Assembly: GCA_016866475.1 (NCBI GenBank)
Contig: VGMF01000002.1
Span: 105,116-169,115 of the forward strand
Length of the DNA: 64,000 nucleotides
Source: Chlamydiota bacterium
GTDB taxonomy: Bacteria; Chlamydiota; Chlamydiia; Chlamydiales; RGXB01
Reading direction: 5' to 3'
Shown here: piece by piece, positions 44,982 through 55,000 of the stretch
Numbering within the stretch: the first letter of the stretch is position 1
How the letters are laid out: each line of letters opens with the position of its first letter
Notes under the pieces: generated by a model
What the model was told of the DNA's origin: nothing
Databases searched by the model: none
What the model saw: only the letters and a program-made list of their open reading frames with translations
Translations under genes and position numbers: made by a program

Positions 44982-45734
44982 TTAGGTGTAGCTATTACGG
45001 ATCGCGCTTGCGATGATCGAAAAAGCGTTTGCTACATTCAGGGAATTCTTTAGACCAACGAGCGGTATTTCTACAAGGTGGTCTACTTGGGACAAGATTT
45101 GGTTGGAAATGCCGAACTCTTCGTTTCCAAAAATTAGGGTACCGCCAGTCAAAGGAAATTTAAAGAAGGCGTAGTTTTCGGCACTTTCCCCCGTCTCAAG
45201 AGCAATCCAAGGGCGAGGGAGGTCTTCAAGTTTGGCATTTTCAAAAATGGGGACATGAAATTCGGCCCCTAGGGCTGTTTTTGCTATTTCCTTATGGTGC
45301 TTTGAAGGGCAAAATGGGGAGAGATGGATCGTGCCGAGTCGAAACGCCTCCGTGGTTCGGATGATGCTTCCAAGATTATACGCAGACCGGATCTGATCTA
45401 AATAAATCGAAAACGGTAAAAAAGGTGCCTCCTTTTCCTTGTGGTCAAGTCTCCTGATTTGCGGCAAGAATTTTGGCGTTTCTTCGTCCGGTTTCACCAA
45501 TCCCATTAAGGAATGGTAGAGGTGGGACAAATCTTCAAAAGAGCGGGGCATTGGGGATATAGAAGGATCGTAATCCCTAAAACGGGCGTAGTGGTCAATC
45601 GCATCCTTATCATCGAGACTAAGATAAACACGACGCACAAGTTTTGCCAAAATCCTTTTTTTTGCCGCTGAGTGCAGAGCGAGGAATTGGTATTTACCGA
45701 GTTGCCTTAGATCGTACTTCAAGGTATTCCTCAA
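44982..45734 (-). CDS. SpoU/TrmH-family RNA 2'-O-methyltransferase
   Basis: SPOUT-fold enzyme. The trefoil-knot motifs are visible: IRSAYNLGSIIRTTEAF (motif 1), LIFGNEEFGISNQIL (motif 2) and IPLVGLKNSLNVANAFSI (motif 3). An N-terminal helical domain of about 100 residues precedes it. TTG 45734 with AAGGA upstream reduces the overlap with the ABC-F gene to 41 bases; the frame is open to 45770 with an ATG at 45761. Target tRNA or rRNA site unknown. Confidence 0.82.
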   Translation of the reverse strand: MRNTLKYDLRQLGKYQFLALHSAAKKRILAKLVRRVYLSLDDKDAIDHYARFRDYDPSISPMPRSFEDLSHLYHSLMGLVKPDEETPKFLPQIRRLDHKEKEAPFLPFSIYLDQIRSAYNLGSIIRTTEAFRLGTIHLSPFCPSKHHKEIAKTALGAEFHVPIFENAKLEDLPRPWIALETGESAENYAFFKFPLTGGTLIFGNEEFGISNQILSQVDHLVEIPLVGLKNSLNVANAFSIIASAIRNSYT

Positions 45735-47283
45735 GTGTTCCTTTGAAAAAGTGGACCCCATCGGGTTCAATTGAAATAATGGATGTTGCGACGCGATCGA
45801 TCAGGTCTCTATCATGCGAAGCTATTACAACGGTGCCGTTAAATTTCTCCAATCCGTCGCCAAGGGCAGAAACTGATTCCAAATCCAGGTGGTTATTCGG
45901 TTCGTCCAAAATCAAAACATTCGGTTTGCTTAAAATAAGATAGGACAGAATCAACCGCGCCGTTTCCCCTCCGGAAAGTTTGTAGGTTTCTTTAAAAACA
46001 TCGTCCCCAGAAAAAAGGAGCTTTCCTAAGCTGCCGCGGATTTCCTGGTCGTATGCACTCTGATTGCGCCCCCTTAACCAATCAAACATTGTCACTGTCT
46101 CTTTTTTGTTTACGATATCATGGTGTTCTTGCGGAAAATAGCCGATCTTTACGTTTTGACCCACCACGAGGTTACCTGCTGTGGGTTCGATGATTTGAGC
46201 TAAAAGCTTAAGGAGAGTCGATTTTCCCATCCCGTTGGCCCCGATGATTCCCACTTTGTCCCCCCTGGAGATATCAAAGTTGATTTTCTCAAATACGGAA
46301 TTGCTGTCGTAGGTTTTTTTTAGGTTTTGTCCCTTAAAAATAGTGCTTCCGGCTCGTTCCGGCTCATCGAACATAATGAAAGGTCGGGTGATATTGGTCC
46401 TTTTCATCTCCTGAGGCTGCAGACGTAAAATTTCCTTTTTCCTAGATGTTGCCTGGCTGGAGCGTGTCCCTGCACCAAATCGCTGGATGAAATCTTGAAG
46501 CTGAGCAATTTTCTTTTCCCTGGATTTAGCGTCTTGCTGCGACCTATCGCGAACCTCCATTTTAGTTTGCACCATCTGGTCATAGTTGCCTGGGTAAAGA
46601 ATGATGGTCTCATAGTCGATATCTGCTATGTCGGTCGCTACCGAGTTAAGAAAATAGCGGTCATGGGATACAACAATCAACGTCCCTTTATAATCTTTTA
46701 AAAATTCTTCAAGCCACGTAATAGAATCAAGGTCCAGGTGGTTTGTCGGTTCATCCAGCATCAAGGCTTCCGGATTTCCGAAAAGAGCTTGACATATCAA
46801 AGCGCGAAACTGAAAATCTGAAGGGACATTCCCCATCAAGCTATCAAATAAATCTTCCGGAATCCCCATCCCGCTGAGCAGTTTTTCAGCATCACTGTCG
46901 GCCATGTACCCGTCTTCTTCAGCGATGATCTCTTCCAAAGAGCCTAGGCGCATTCCTACCAGGTCGGTCATTTCCACCTCGTAAAGACGATCCCTCTCCT
47001 CGAAAGTGGCCCATAGGCGTCTATTCCCCATGATAACAACCTGCCTTAAAGAATAGTCTTTATAGTCATGGATGTTTTGTCTAAGGTATCCGGTTTTTTT
47101 GGGAAGCGCTACCGTTCCCGAGGTTGGCTCTTCCAGACCCATAATGATCTTTAGAAGAGTCGACTTTCCAGCCCCGTTGGGTCCGGTAATCGCATAGCGG
47201 TGCCCTTTATTCAAAGCAATGGTAACATCTTCAAAAAGAGTGCGTGTCCCGACTCTTTTGGTAATTTTAGACAGTGTAATCAT
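45694..47283 (-). CDS. ABC-F family ATPase (YbiT-like translation factor)
   Basis: 529 aa from ATG 47283 (MITLSKITKRVG); the frame runs 16 codons further but into the xerC start. Two ABC domains without transmembrane segments: Walker A GPNGAGKST and GANGMGKST, Walker B ALMLDEPTNHLD and LILDEPNNHLD. NBD2 has the normal signature LSGGETARL, but NBD1 has VPSDFQFRAL in its place, as in the YbiT subgroup. ABC-F proteins act at the ribosomal E site. Divergent from xerC, as in Chlamydia (CT347-CT348, from memory). Confidence 0.9.
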   Translation of the reverse strand: MITLSKITKRVGTRTLFEDVTIALNKGHRYAITGPNGAGKSTLLKIIMGLEEPTSGTVALPKKTGYLRQNIHDYKDYSLRQVVIMGNRRLWATFEERDRLYEVEMTDLVGMRLGSLEEIIAEEDGYMADSDAEKLLSGMGIPEDLFDSLMGNVPSDFQFRALICQALFGNPEALMLDEPTNHLDLDSITWLEEFLKDYKGTLIVVSHDRYFLNSVATDIADIDYETIILYPGNYDQMVQTKMEVRDRSQQDAKSREKKIAQLQDFIQRFGAGTRSSQATSRKKEILRLQPQEMKRTNITRPFIMFDEPERAGSTIFKGQNLKKTYDSNSVFEKINFDISRGDKVGIIGANGMGKSTLLKLLAQIIEPTAGNLVVGQNVKIGYFPQEHHDIVNKKETVTMFDWLRGRNQSAYDQEIRGSLGKLLFSGDDVFKETYKLSGGETARLILSYLILSKPNVLILDEPNNHLDLESVSALGDGLEKFNGTVVIASHDRDLIDRVATSIISIEPDGVHFFKGTLEEYLEVRSKATR

Positions 47284-47325
47284 AATCAATAGAAGACTAT
47301 AGCAGGTAGAAGGAGGGTTTTCAAG

Positions 47326-48213
47326 GTGCAAATTTCGAGGTTTTTAGAGTTTTTGAAAGGGGTAAAGCGAGTCAGCCTACATACGTTGAGGGCCTATGAG
47401 TCGGATCTTCGAGCTCTTCATAATTTTATTCTTGGCAAGCCACTGGAACAGGTGTCAAAATATGAGATACGCTCTTTTTTGATGACGCTTCATAAAGAAA
47501 ATATTTCAAAAAAAACGGTAGCTAGGAAAGCAGCCTCCTTACGTAGCTTTTACCGCTACTTGGTCTTACATGAGGGCCTGGAAAAAAACCCCATGGAGCT
47601 CATCGATCCAATCAAGCAAGAGCCCTCTATCCCCAGAGCCGTATCCCGAGAGGAGGTGGAGTTGCTACTCAATTCTGTCGACCCATCGACATTCCTAGGG
47701 CTGAGAGATCGTTGTATTATGGAATTATTTTATTCGTCGGGGCTCCGGTTAAGTGAGGTGGAAGCGCTTGACTGGTCTGATATTTCGTTTCAGGACAGAA
47801 TTTGCCTAATAAAAGGAAAAGGGAACAAATCGCGTCTCGTCCCATTCACAGAGACGGTAAGAAATTGGTTAAAGCTCTATAAGGATCACCCCCAAAATGG
47901 ACTGGGAGAAATGGGGGTTGTTTTTGTGAATAAGTTTGGGAAAAGGATTAGTTCCCGTTCGATCGACAGAATGTTTAAAGAGTACGTCCTGAAATCCGGC
48001 CTCTCTTTGCATATTACCCCCCACGTTTTACGCCACTCCATTGCAACGCATTGGCTCGATCGGGGAATGGATTTAAAATCCATTCAGGAAATTTTGGGGC
48101 ACGAGAGTTTAGGTACTACACAGATCTACACAAAGGTAACTAAAACCAAAAAGCAGGAGATCTATCAAAAAACTCATCCGCTAGCGATGGGAAAGATAGA
48201 TTTAGAAGGATAG
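47326..48213 (+). CDS. xerC: Tyrosine recombinase XerC
   Basis: Resolves chromosome dimers at dif together with XerD. 295 aa from GTG 47326 with GGAGG upstream. N-terminal SAM-like domain (RVSLHTLRAYESDL), then the catalytic residues: Arg in SSGLRLSEVEAL, HxxR in PHVLRHSIATHW, His in EILGHESLGTTQ and the nucleophile Tyr in QIYTKV. All are intact. The position beside the ABC-F gene favours XerC over XerD. Confidence 0.9.
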   Translation: MQISRFLEFLKGVKRVSLHTLRAYESDLRALHNFILGKPLEQVSKYEIRSFLMTLHKENISKKTVARKAASLRSFYRYLVLHEGLEKNPMELIDPIKQEPSIPRAVSREEVELLLNSVDPSTFLGLRDRCIMELFYSSGLRLSEVEALDWSDISFQDRICLIKGKGNKSRLVPFTETVRNWLKLYKDHPQNGLGEMGVVFVNKFGKRISSRSIDRMFKEYVLKSGLSLHITPHVLRHSIATHWLDRGMDLKSIQEILGHESLGTTQIYTKVTKTKKQEIYQKTHPLAMGKIDLEG

Positions 48214-48264
48214 CTTTTGGAGGAAAGGGGGCGTTCAAAAAAAGGATAATTGTTAAAAAAATTT

Positions 48265-48621
48265 GAGGGGGCTGTAAGCCGGATTCTGTAAAAGGCAAAA
48301 GCCTTTACCCGTCATTCCTCTGGGAGCTCTGTCACCAGAACCCTCTAGCGAGTTAACGAAAGGACGGTCGACGAAAACCGATTTTCCCTTCTCTCTTGCT
48401 TCGGATGGGGTTTGCCTCATGCACCAATTACTTGGTGAGGGGTGGCTCCTGAAGCCACCGTTTCATCCTGTCGCTTTTATATTTCTATAAAAACGCGGTT
48501 TACTTTCTGTTGCACTTTCCGTAGCCTTGCGGCCCCCAGTCTTTCACTGGCATCCCTCGTCTGTGAAGTCCAGACTTTCCTCTGATGCGAAATATTCGCA
48601 TCAGCAACGGGTCACCCCCTC
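48265..48621 (-). ncRNA. rnpB: RNase P RNA (bacterial class A)
   Basis: About 357 nt on the minus strand. The 5' end GAGGGGG pairs with the 3' end CCCCCTC (helix P1). Conserved core elements occur in order: GAGGAAAGTCTGGACTTC, then CAGGGGGCCGCAAGG-like P8/P10 region, GAAAGTGCAACAGAAAG and the universal 3' ACAGAATCCGGCTTA. Catalyses 5' maturation of tRNAs. It begins 14 bases after the stop of the zinc-ribbon gene upstream on the same strand. Confidence 0.95.
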
Positions 48622-48635
48622 AAAAAAGGTGCGTA

Positions 48636-49412
48636 TTAAACCTTCAATGCGCGACGGCGTCTACGCTTTGTGGTTGTAGCTTCCCCTTCAACTTCTGTTT
48701 CTGGCAGATAGTGGATACGGGAGCAATGTTCACAAAAAATGAGCTTGTCGGCACGACGAACAAGGTTTTCGTGTTGAGCAGTCAGGCTGATATGACATCC
48801 GCTGCAAACTCGGTTAACGAGAGCAACAACAACTTCGTCTTTTTTATTGGATAAAAGGCGCTCATATACAGATAAAATGTGGGGATCGGCATCTTCAGCC
48901 AGTCGAGCCCGTTCAGCTTTAAGCTGGGAGCCCTCTTGGTTGATCTCGACGATTGTTTTCACGATTTCCTGTTCCAGTTCTTTGGAATTGTTGGTCGAGT
49001 CTTCAAGGCTTTGCTTTGTTTTTGTAAACAGTTCCTCTTCTTGAAGGCGTCGCTCTTCCAATTGCTGGAGCGTTTGGCTCAATTGCGCTTTTTCTCGTTC
49101 GGAGGAGGTAATCTCTTTTGTTAAAGAATTGAACTCTTCAAGCTTTTTAGTAATGGCTTGTTGAGCTTCAAGCTTTTTAATTTTGAGCTTTTCTTCCTCA
49201 ATCTTTTTTTCGACAAAGGCGGTTTCGGAGCGGAGCTGATCCAACTCTTTTTCCCTGTCGCCTAATTGATTTTTGAGCTCGACGCGCAAAAGGCGTATTT
49301 GCTCGAGTTCTTTTTCTCGATCTTTACGAACGCGGACGAGCCGGATCATTTTCATGTCGAGTGCTTGAATCTCGAGGATATTTTTAAGAGTTTCACTAAG
49401 TGTCTCGGGCAT
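48636..49412 (-). CDS. Coiled-coil protein with C4 zinc ribbon (CT398-like)
   Basis: 258 aa. Residues about 15-170 form a long coiled coil (RKDREKELEQIRLLRVEL, QTLQQLEERRLQEEELF); the C-terminal part has a zinc ribbon with CSGC at about 205 and CEHC about 22 residues later, then a basic tail (KRRRRRAL). In C. trachomatis the homologue CT398 binds the sigma54 factor RpoN and the type III secretion stator protein CdsL, so this is a candidate link between T3S and transcription. GGAAG precedes ATG 49412. Confidence 0.88.
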   Translation of the reverse strand: MPETLSETLKNILEIQALDMKMIRLVRVRKDREKELEQIRLLRVELKNQLGDREKELDQLRSETAFVEKKIEEEKLKIKKLEAQQAITKKLEEFNSLTKEITSSEREKAQLSQTLQQLEERRLQEEELFTKTKQSLEDSTNNSKELEQEIVKTIVEINQEGSQLKAERARLAEDADPHILSVYERLLSNKKDEVVVALVNRVCSGCHISLTAQHENLVRRADKLIFCEHCSRIHYLPETEVEGEATTTKRRRRRALKV

Positions 49413-49498
49413 AGCTTCCGTTTGACTAAAAGAAATGGTCTGAAAATAGAATACACCCTATATTCATATAGATCAAGCAAAAATGTCAAGGAGGACCT

Positions 49499-50932
49499 TT
49501 GACAAGGTTAAAGGAATTTTTAGACTCGGGAGTAAATCCCGATGAGCACCTAGATACGATTGCGATGCTCGCCTCTTTGGACTATATAGAAAAGGGCTCG
49601 CCTAGGATTGCCAAATCTATCGAGCAGGAGCTGGTGGATCAAAGAAATTCTTTAAAATTGATCGCATCCGAAAACTATAGCTCTTTAAGGGTGCAGTTGG
49701 CCATGGGGAATTGGCTTACCGACAAATACGCCGAAGGGATCCCTTTTCAGCGCTACTACGCTGGCTGCCAAAACGTCGATGAAGTAGAGAGCTATGCGCA
49801 AGAGCTTGCCAAAAAACTTTTCAATGCGGAAAGTTGCACGGTCCAGCCCCATTCAGGCTGCGATGCCAACCTTGCGGCGTACCTTGCCATTTTAGCTGAG
49901 GTGATTGAGAATTCCAAAGTGAAAGAGTTGGGCAAACCCCTGATGCAAATGTCCCACAAGGAGTACGAATCTGTTAGGCAAGATTTTACAAAGGCTCGTA
50001 TTTTAGGGATGTCTTTGAAAGATGGGGGGCATTTAACCCACGGCTTTAGAAATAATTTTTCGGGGAAACTTTTTGATGCCTATACCTACGGCGTGGACCC
50101 TGTGACCGAGCGGATTCATTATGATGCGCTGCGCACGTTGGCCAAGGAGGTGCAGCCGCACATCCTCGTGGCAGGTTACTCCTCCTACTCGCGCAAAGTC
50201 GATTTTTCCGTCATGCGCTCCATCGCCGACGAAGTGGGGGCTGTTCTTTTGGTGGATATGGCCCATTTCTCCGGTCTTGTGGCTGGGAAGGTTTTTGAAG
50301 AGGTTTACGATCCGGTTGCCTATGCCGATGTTGTGACAAGCACGACCCACAAAACACTTCGTGGGCCTCGCGGAGGGATGATTCTTTCTAAAAAAAGATT
50401 CGAGGAGGGGCTGAAAAGAGTTTGTCCGTTGGCTCAAGGGGGACCTCTCGAGCACGTGATTGCAGCCAAAGCTGTCGCTTTTGAAGAGGCTCTCTCAAAA
50501 GAGTTTCAACAATATGCACACAGGATTGTCGAAAATGCAGAAACTTTGGCTCGCCATTTTTTGGACGAAGGGGTAAGGGTAATTACAGGCGGAACCGAAA
50601 ACCATTTGCTAGTGTTGGATGTGTTTTCGTCCTTTGGTCTGACTGGAAAAGAGGCGGAAGAGCGCCTTTACAAATCGGGGATCATTGTCAATAAAAACGC
50701 GATCCCAAACGACTCTAGGGGGGTGGTGCAAACTTCGGGTATTCGACTAGGAACACCGGCGATCACGACCCTAAATATGGGTGTCCAGGAGATGCTTGAG
50801 GTAGCTAATTTTATTGTTCGTTGCCTAAAAGGGGGAGATCCTGCCAAAATAAAAGCTGATGTGCAGCGATTGAAGGCGCGTTACCCTCTCTATAAAGGAA
50901 TCAGTTTAGGAAAACTATGTCATACAAATTAA
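49499..50932 (+). CDS. glyA: Serine hydroxymethyltransferase, chlamydial long form
   Basis: PLP enzyme interconverting serine and glycine with folate; C. trachomatis GlyA also racemises alanine, supplying D-Ala to peptidoglycan where no Alr exists. The PLP lysine is K285 in VTSTTHKTLRGPRGG. 477 aa is longer than the 417 of E. coli; the extra sequence lies in about residues 135-200 (ENSKVKELGKPLMQMSHKEY and after), a feature of chlamydial GlyA. TTG start 49499 behind AAGGAGGA. Overlaps clpP by 16 bases. Confidence 0.96.
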   Translation: MTRLKEFLDSGVNPDEHLDTIAMLASLDYIEKGSPRIAKSIEQELVDQRNSLKLIASENYSSLRVQLAMGNWLTDKYAEGIPFQRYYAGCQNVDEVESYAQELAKKLFNAESCTVQPHSGCDANLAAYLAILAEVIENSKVKELGKPLMQMSHKEYESVRQDFTKARILGMSLKDGGHLTHGFRNNFSGKLFDAYTYGVDPVTERIHYDALRTLAKEVQPHILVAGYSSYSRKVDFSVMRSIADEVGAVLLVDMAHFSGLVAGKVFEEVYDPVAYADVVTSTTHKTLRGPRGGMILSKKRFEEGLKRVCPLAQGGPLEHVIAAKAVAFEEALSKEFQQYAHRIVENAETLARHFLDEGVRVITGGTENHLLVLDVFSSFGLTGKEAEERLYKSGIIVNKNAIPNDSRGVVQTSGIRLGTPAITTLNMGVQEMLEVANFIVRCLKGGDPAKIKADVQRLKARYPLYKGISLGKLCHTN

Positions 50933-51480
50933 TTGATACAATCCATGAAAAACGGTTGAACAGCCGTATTGTAATGTTACATGATGCGGTGATGCCCGAA
51001 AGCTCCAAACGGGTAATCGATGAGCTTTTATATTTGAATTCAATAGATCCCAAAGCTCCCATACATTTTATGATCAACAGTCCGGGAGGATCTATCAGCG
51101 AAGGGTTTGCGATTTGGGATGTGATCAAATCTTTTAAAAACCCGGTGAATACGATTGTCTACGGCTTGGCCGCATCAATGGGGTCTGTCTTGTCTTTAGT
51201 CGGTGGAAAAGGGCGCCGTTTTTGTTTTCCGCATGCGAGAATTATGATCCATCAGCCAAGGATTGGAGGCACATCGCAAGGGCAAGCATCGGATATCAAA
51301 ATCACAGCCGAAGAGATCATCAAGACCAAAAAAGAGTTGGTGAAGCTCTACGTTGAGGCAACGGGTAAAAGCCCTGAAGATGTTGAGAGAGCTTTAGATA
51401 GGGATTACTGGCTCACAGCTGAGGAGGCGGTTCGATTCGGGCTTATTGATAGGATTATCACAAGTATTGACGAAATCTGA
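50917..51480 (+). CDS. clpP: ATP-dependent Clp protease proteolytic subunit
   Basis: 187 aa, ClpP paralogue of the chlamydial clpP1/clpP2 pair. The catalytic triad is complete: Ser87 in GLAASMGSVL, His112 in RIMIHQPRIGG and Asp in ALDRDYWLTAEEA. Forms barrel complexes with ClpX or ClpC. It starts inside glyA (AGGA upstream of ATG) and is two bases from dapF. Chlamydiae have two clpP genes; this is the one linked to glyA-dapF (CT431-like). Confidence 0.93.
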   Translation: MSYKLIDTIHEKRLNSRIVMLHDAVMPESSKRVIDELLYLNSIDPKAPIHFMINSPGGSISEGFAIWDVIKSFKNPVNTIVYGLAASMGSVLSLVGGKGRRFCFPHARIMIHQPRIGGTSQGQASDIKITAEEIIKTKKELVKLYVEATGKSPEDVERALDRDYWLTAEEAVRFGLIDRIITSIDEI

Positions 51481-51482
51481 CC

Positions 51483-52097
51483 ATGTTTTCTTTTGCCAAA
51501 TACGTGGCTGCCGGGAATGATTTTATCGTTTCCAGAGAGCTCCCTGATGCGATCGCTCCTCTATGTAACCGCAGAGAAGGGATCGGAGCTGACGGCCTTA
51601 TTTGGCTTGAAGAGGACAATGTCCATTTTTTCAATCAAGACGGATCAAAGGCGTATTGTTGCGGAAATGGACTTAGGGTTGCTGCTGTATACTCGGGCAA
51701 ACAGAGGCTGAAAACTGCTTTGGGGTGGCACCAAGTAGAATTTTATCCCGGAGGCTGCAGAGTCTCTTACCCTGATCCCTCAGATTATCATAGGGTAGTC
51801 GAGGTCGAGGATCCTTGCAGCGTCTTTCATTCTCCTCAAGAGGTGAATTGCAATTATGTCAAAGTTTTAAACAGAAACCACGTCCTACTTAAAACCATCG
51901 AGAGGGGTGTGGGGGAAACCCCTTCTTGCGGCTCCGGAGCTATTTCAACTTTTTTGAAACTTTTCAACTATCGTAAAGTCGAGCCTAAAATTTTGGTCGA
52001 ATTTACCTCCGGAGAAAAACTTTCAGTCGCCTCCCGTGATGCGGATGTGTGGCTTGAGGGGCCTGTGAGGCAAGTGTTTGAGGGGAAAATAGGATGA
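51483..52097 (+). CDS. dapF: Diaminopimelate epimerase, short form
   Basis: Epimerises LL-DAP to meso-DAP; C. trachomatis DapF is reported to act also as glutamate racemase. Both catalytic cysteines are present, in YCCGNGLRVAA and GETPSCGSGAIS. AAGNDF near the N-terminus is the substrate Asn region. At 204 aa it is about 70 residues shorter than usual; the segment normally holding GNPHxV is reduced to DPCSVFHSPQEVN. Four-base overlap with the helicase gene. Confidence 0.85.
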   Translation: MFSFAKYVAAGNDFIVSRELPDAIAPLCNRREGIGADGLIWLEEDNVHFFNQDGSKAYCCGNGLRVAAVYSGKQRLKTALGWHQVEFYPGGCRVSYPDPSDYHRVVEVEDPCSVFHSPQEVNCNYVKVLNRNHVLLKTIERGVGETPSCGSGAISTFLKLFNYRKVEPKILVEFTSGEKLSVASRDADVWLEGPVRQVFEGKIG

Positions 52098-55000
52098 ATA
52101 TCATTTTCTCCGATAAGACATACCAGGTCGAGATTGACGGCACATGGGTTTTTTTGCAGTTGGGCGAAGGGAGAGAAGCTGTCGACCGTTTTTGCAATTG
52201 TGATAAAGCCTCCCAGGAGGGCTACTGCGAACACATTGGTCTTGCGATCGATCGGATCTATGGAAACACCCCCTACCCTTTACATAAAAGATATGGTGGC
52301 TCTTTAGAGGAGCAGATCGCATTTCTTTTATACAGGCGCCATGGGATGAAACCCGCTTTTGAACAACAAGAGGGATCGGTTTTACTCAAGTTGCAGGAGA
52401 GGATCCATTTTTCTTTGGATTGCTCCACGCCGGAAGTTAAAAAAAACCTATTTGATCTACTGACAGAGCGCGTGGAAGAAAACGAGGCGAATTCGATAAA
52501 GTTTTCCAATTTACCGATGAAAGAGCTGGAGCTTTTTAGGCGCCGCAGACCTTCGGACCGATTAAGTTTTGAATTGAGCCCTTTTCAGGACCTTTTTAAG
52601 ACCCTTTTTACTTTGGAAGCAAAGCTAAGGGTTGAAGTTGAGACCGATAGGGACAATTTGCCCTCAGCACTGGTCTATAAAAAAGGGGGCGTCCAAATAA
52701 AGATTACGATGGGACTCTCATCATGGGCCCCTTTTATCCCTCTTTTACAAGATGTAGACAGCAATATCAAAGTTTATCCCTACCGGGACCGCCAAATCGA
52801 GACATTTCGATTGAATCGGGGAGGCGGAACGCTGGAGATCCATACAAAAAAAATCCCGATGCAGATTCCCGAAGAGGATGTAAAAGCGGAGGTGGGCTCA
52901 TATGAGTGGATCAGCGGATTTGGATTTTTGAAAAAAACAATCGACCCAGTCCTTTTAAGCCTGATTATTCAAAAAAACGAGGTAGGCTTCTTTTTAAGCC
53001 GTAACTTGGATTTGGCGCAAAAATTTCTCAAAGAGTCAATCCATGTGAAACCCACAGTCTTGAAACACGAGCTGTTTTTTGACAAAAATCAATCCCTTGT
53101 AATCAAAGCCTATCTTTTTGAAAAAGGGGATCTGGAGAGAATTAACGCGCATCTATATCAAGGGTGGGCCTACCTGGAAAACAGAGGCTTTTTTAGGATA
53201 ACTCCTTCGCCCTTCAATGAAGTCTGCCGGGTCATCAAGCGGGCCGATGTCTATTCTTTTGTGGAAAAACATCGGATGTGGCTCCAAGATAAGGCTGGTT
53301 TTCAAATCCACTCGTCGGCAGTCGAGGCGAGCTTGACATACGATATGCAGTCGGCCGCTTTGATCATTGAGCCTGAAAAAGAGGAGGGGCAATCGACAAG
53401 GGGGCTAATCGATTTTGGATTCATCCTTTATGTGGAGGGGACCGGTTTTTTTCCTAAAGTGCGGGGGATAAATGCAAAGTCGTCGATAAAAAAGGTGGTG
53501 CCGATAGAGGAAATTGCCGAATTTATCCGGGAAAATCGGGAGGAGTGTGAGACGATACGCGGCTTTTTTGTCCGCAAGCCCATTCTTAAAAGGTGCTACC
53601 TTGAGGTCGCTCTCAATAAGTTTGAGCAGGTTGTCGTTACCCCTGTCTACGAGCAGCACGAGGATCGGAAAATTAGAGCATTTAGCGAATTTCTTTACTT
53701 TGATAAAGAAGGATTTTACGAGGTCCCGATTGAAAAAAGATTACCCGAACGGTACACGGAACCCCAATTAATTCTTGCTGACGAGGTGCCCTATTTTATC
53801 ACGCAGGAGCTGATTCGTCTTCTACCTTACACCGAAAATTTAGATCCAAGATTCAAGATTCCGCAAAATCTTCAACTTGTTTTAACCGAAGCCAAACAAG
53901 AGAAGGGGCGCTGGAAAATACGTCTTGTATACCGCTCGGAATATGGGGAGGTGTCGATTAAAGAGGTGGACCAGGCGTTGAGAGGGTTAAAAGGGATGCT
54001 GTTATCTCCTGCAGGGGCGATCCTACTAAAAGACCCAAGATTTCAATGGATGCAAAAGGGGCCAAAAAAAGGGGAGTGGATGGATATAAATCCCCTGGAT
54101 TGGCTGAAGCTTAAGGTTTTTGAAAATATTGAAGTGGATGAAAAAGCCTCGCTCGACTGGGTCAATTTTTTCGAGTCCTTTGATGCCTCTACCCAAGAAG
54201 ATCCCCCTCTTGAAGGTTTGAAAAGCACCTTAAGGCCTTACCAGCAGGTGGGAGCGCGGTGGCTATTTGCTTTGTACCGCTTCGGGCTAAGTGGTCTTTT
54301 ATGCGACGATATGGGGTTGGGAAAAACGCACCAGGCAATGTCGATTATTGCAGCCATTAACAACGTACAGAAAGGGGAAAAGCCCTATTGCATTATCATA
54401 GCCCCTACTTCGGTGATGTACCACTGGGAAAAACTTTTACACCAGTTCCTACCCCATCTTACGGTCCGGTTGCACCACGGTCCGATCCGGAAAAAACCGG
54501 CGCTTGAACAGGATATCCTCGTCACCTCTTATGGCGTTCTTAGAAGCGATAAGGCCGATTTCAAGGGATTGGAATTTGATTTAGCAATTTATGATGAGAT
54601 GCAAGTAGCAAAAAATCAGAGCTCGCAGATCCATAAAGTCCTTTTAAATCTGGATGCAAAAATGCGCATAGGGCTTAGTGGCACACCGATAGAAAATCGG
54701 CTGTTGGAGCTCAAATCGCTTATAGATATTGTGCTTCCGAAGTTTTTGCCCTCGGATGCCCTATTTAAAGAGATGTTTGTGAATCCTATTGAAAAGGGGC
54801 AATCGCAAGAGAGGGCGAATGTCTTGATGCGGTTGATACGCCCGTTCATTTTAAGACGAAATAAAAAAGAGGTCTTGCTCGATCTACCGGAAAAAATTGA
54901 AGAGGTGATTACTGTTGATCTTTCTGATGAGCAAAAAGAGCTTTATAAAAATATGTATAGGCTCTCTAAAGAGGTGATCGACCAGGAGATCGAAAAGGAT

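Noticed and set aside
48585..48854. 89-codon frame crossing the rnpB 5' end and the zinc-ribbon gene
   Set aside because: It is antisense to a clear RNase P RNA and a clear protein gene.
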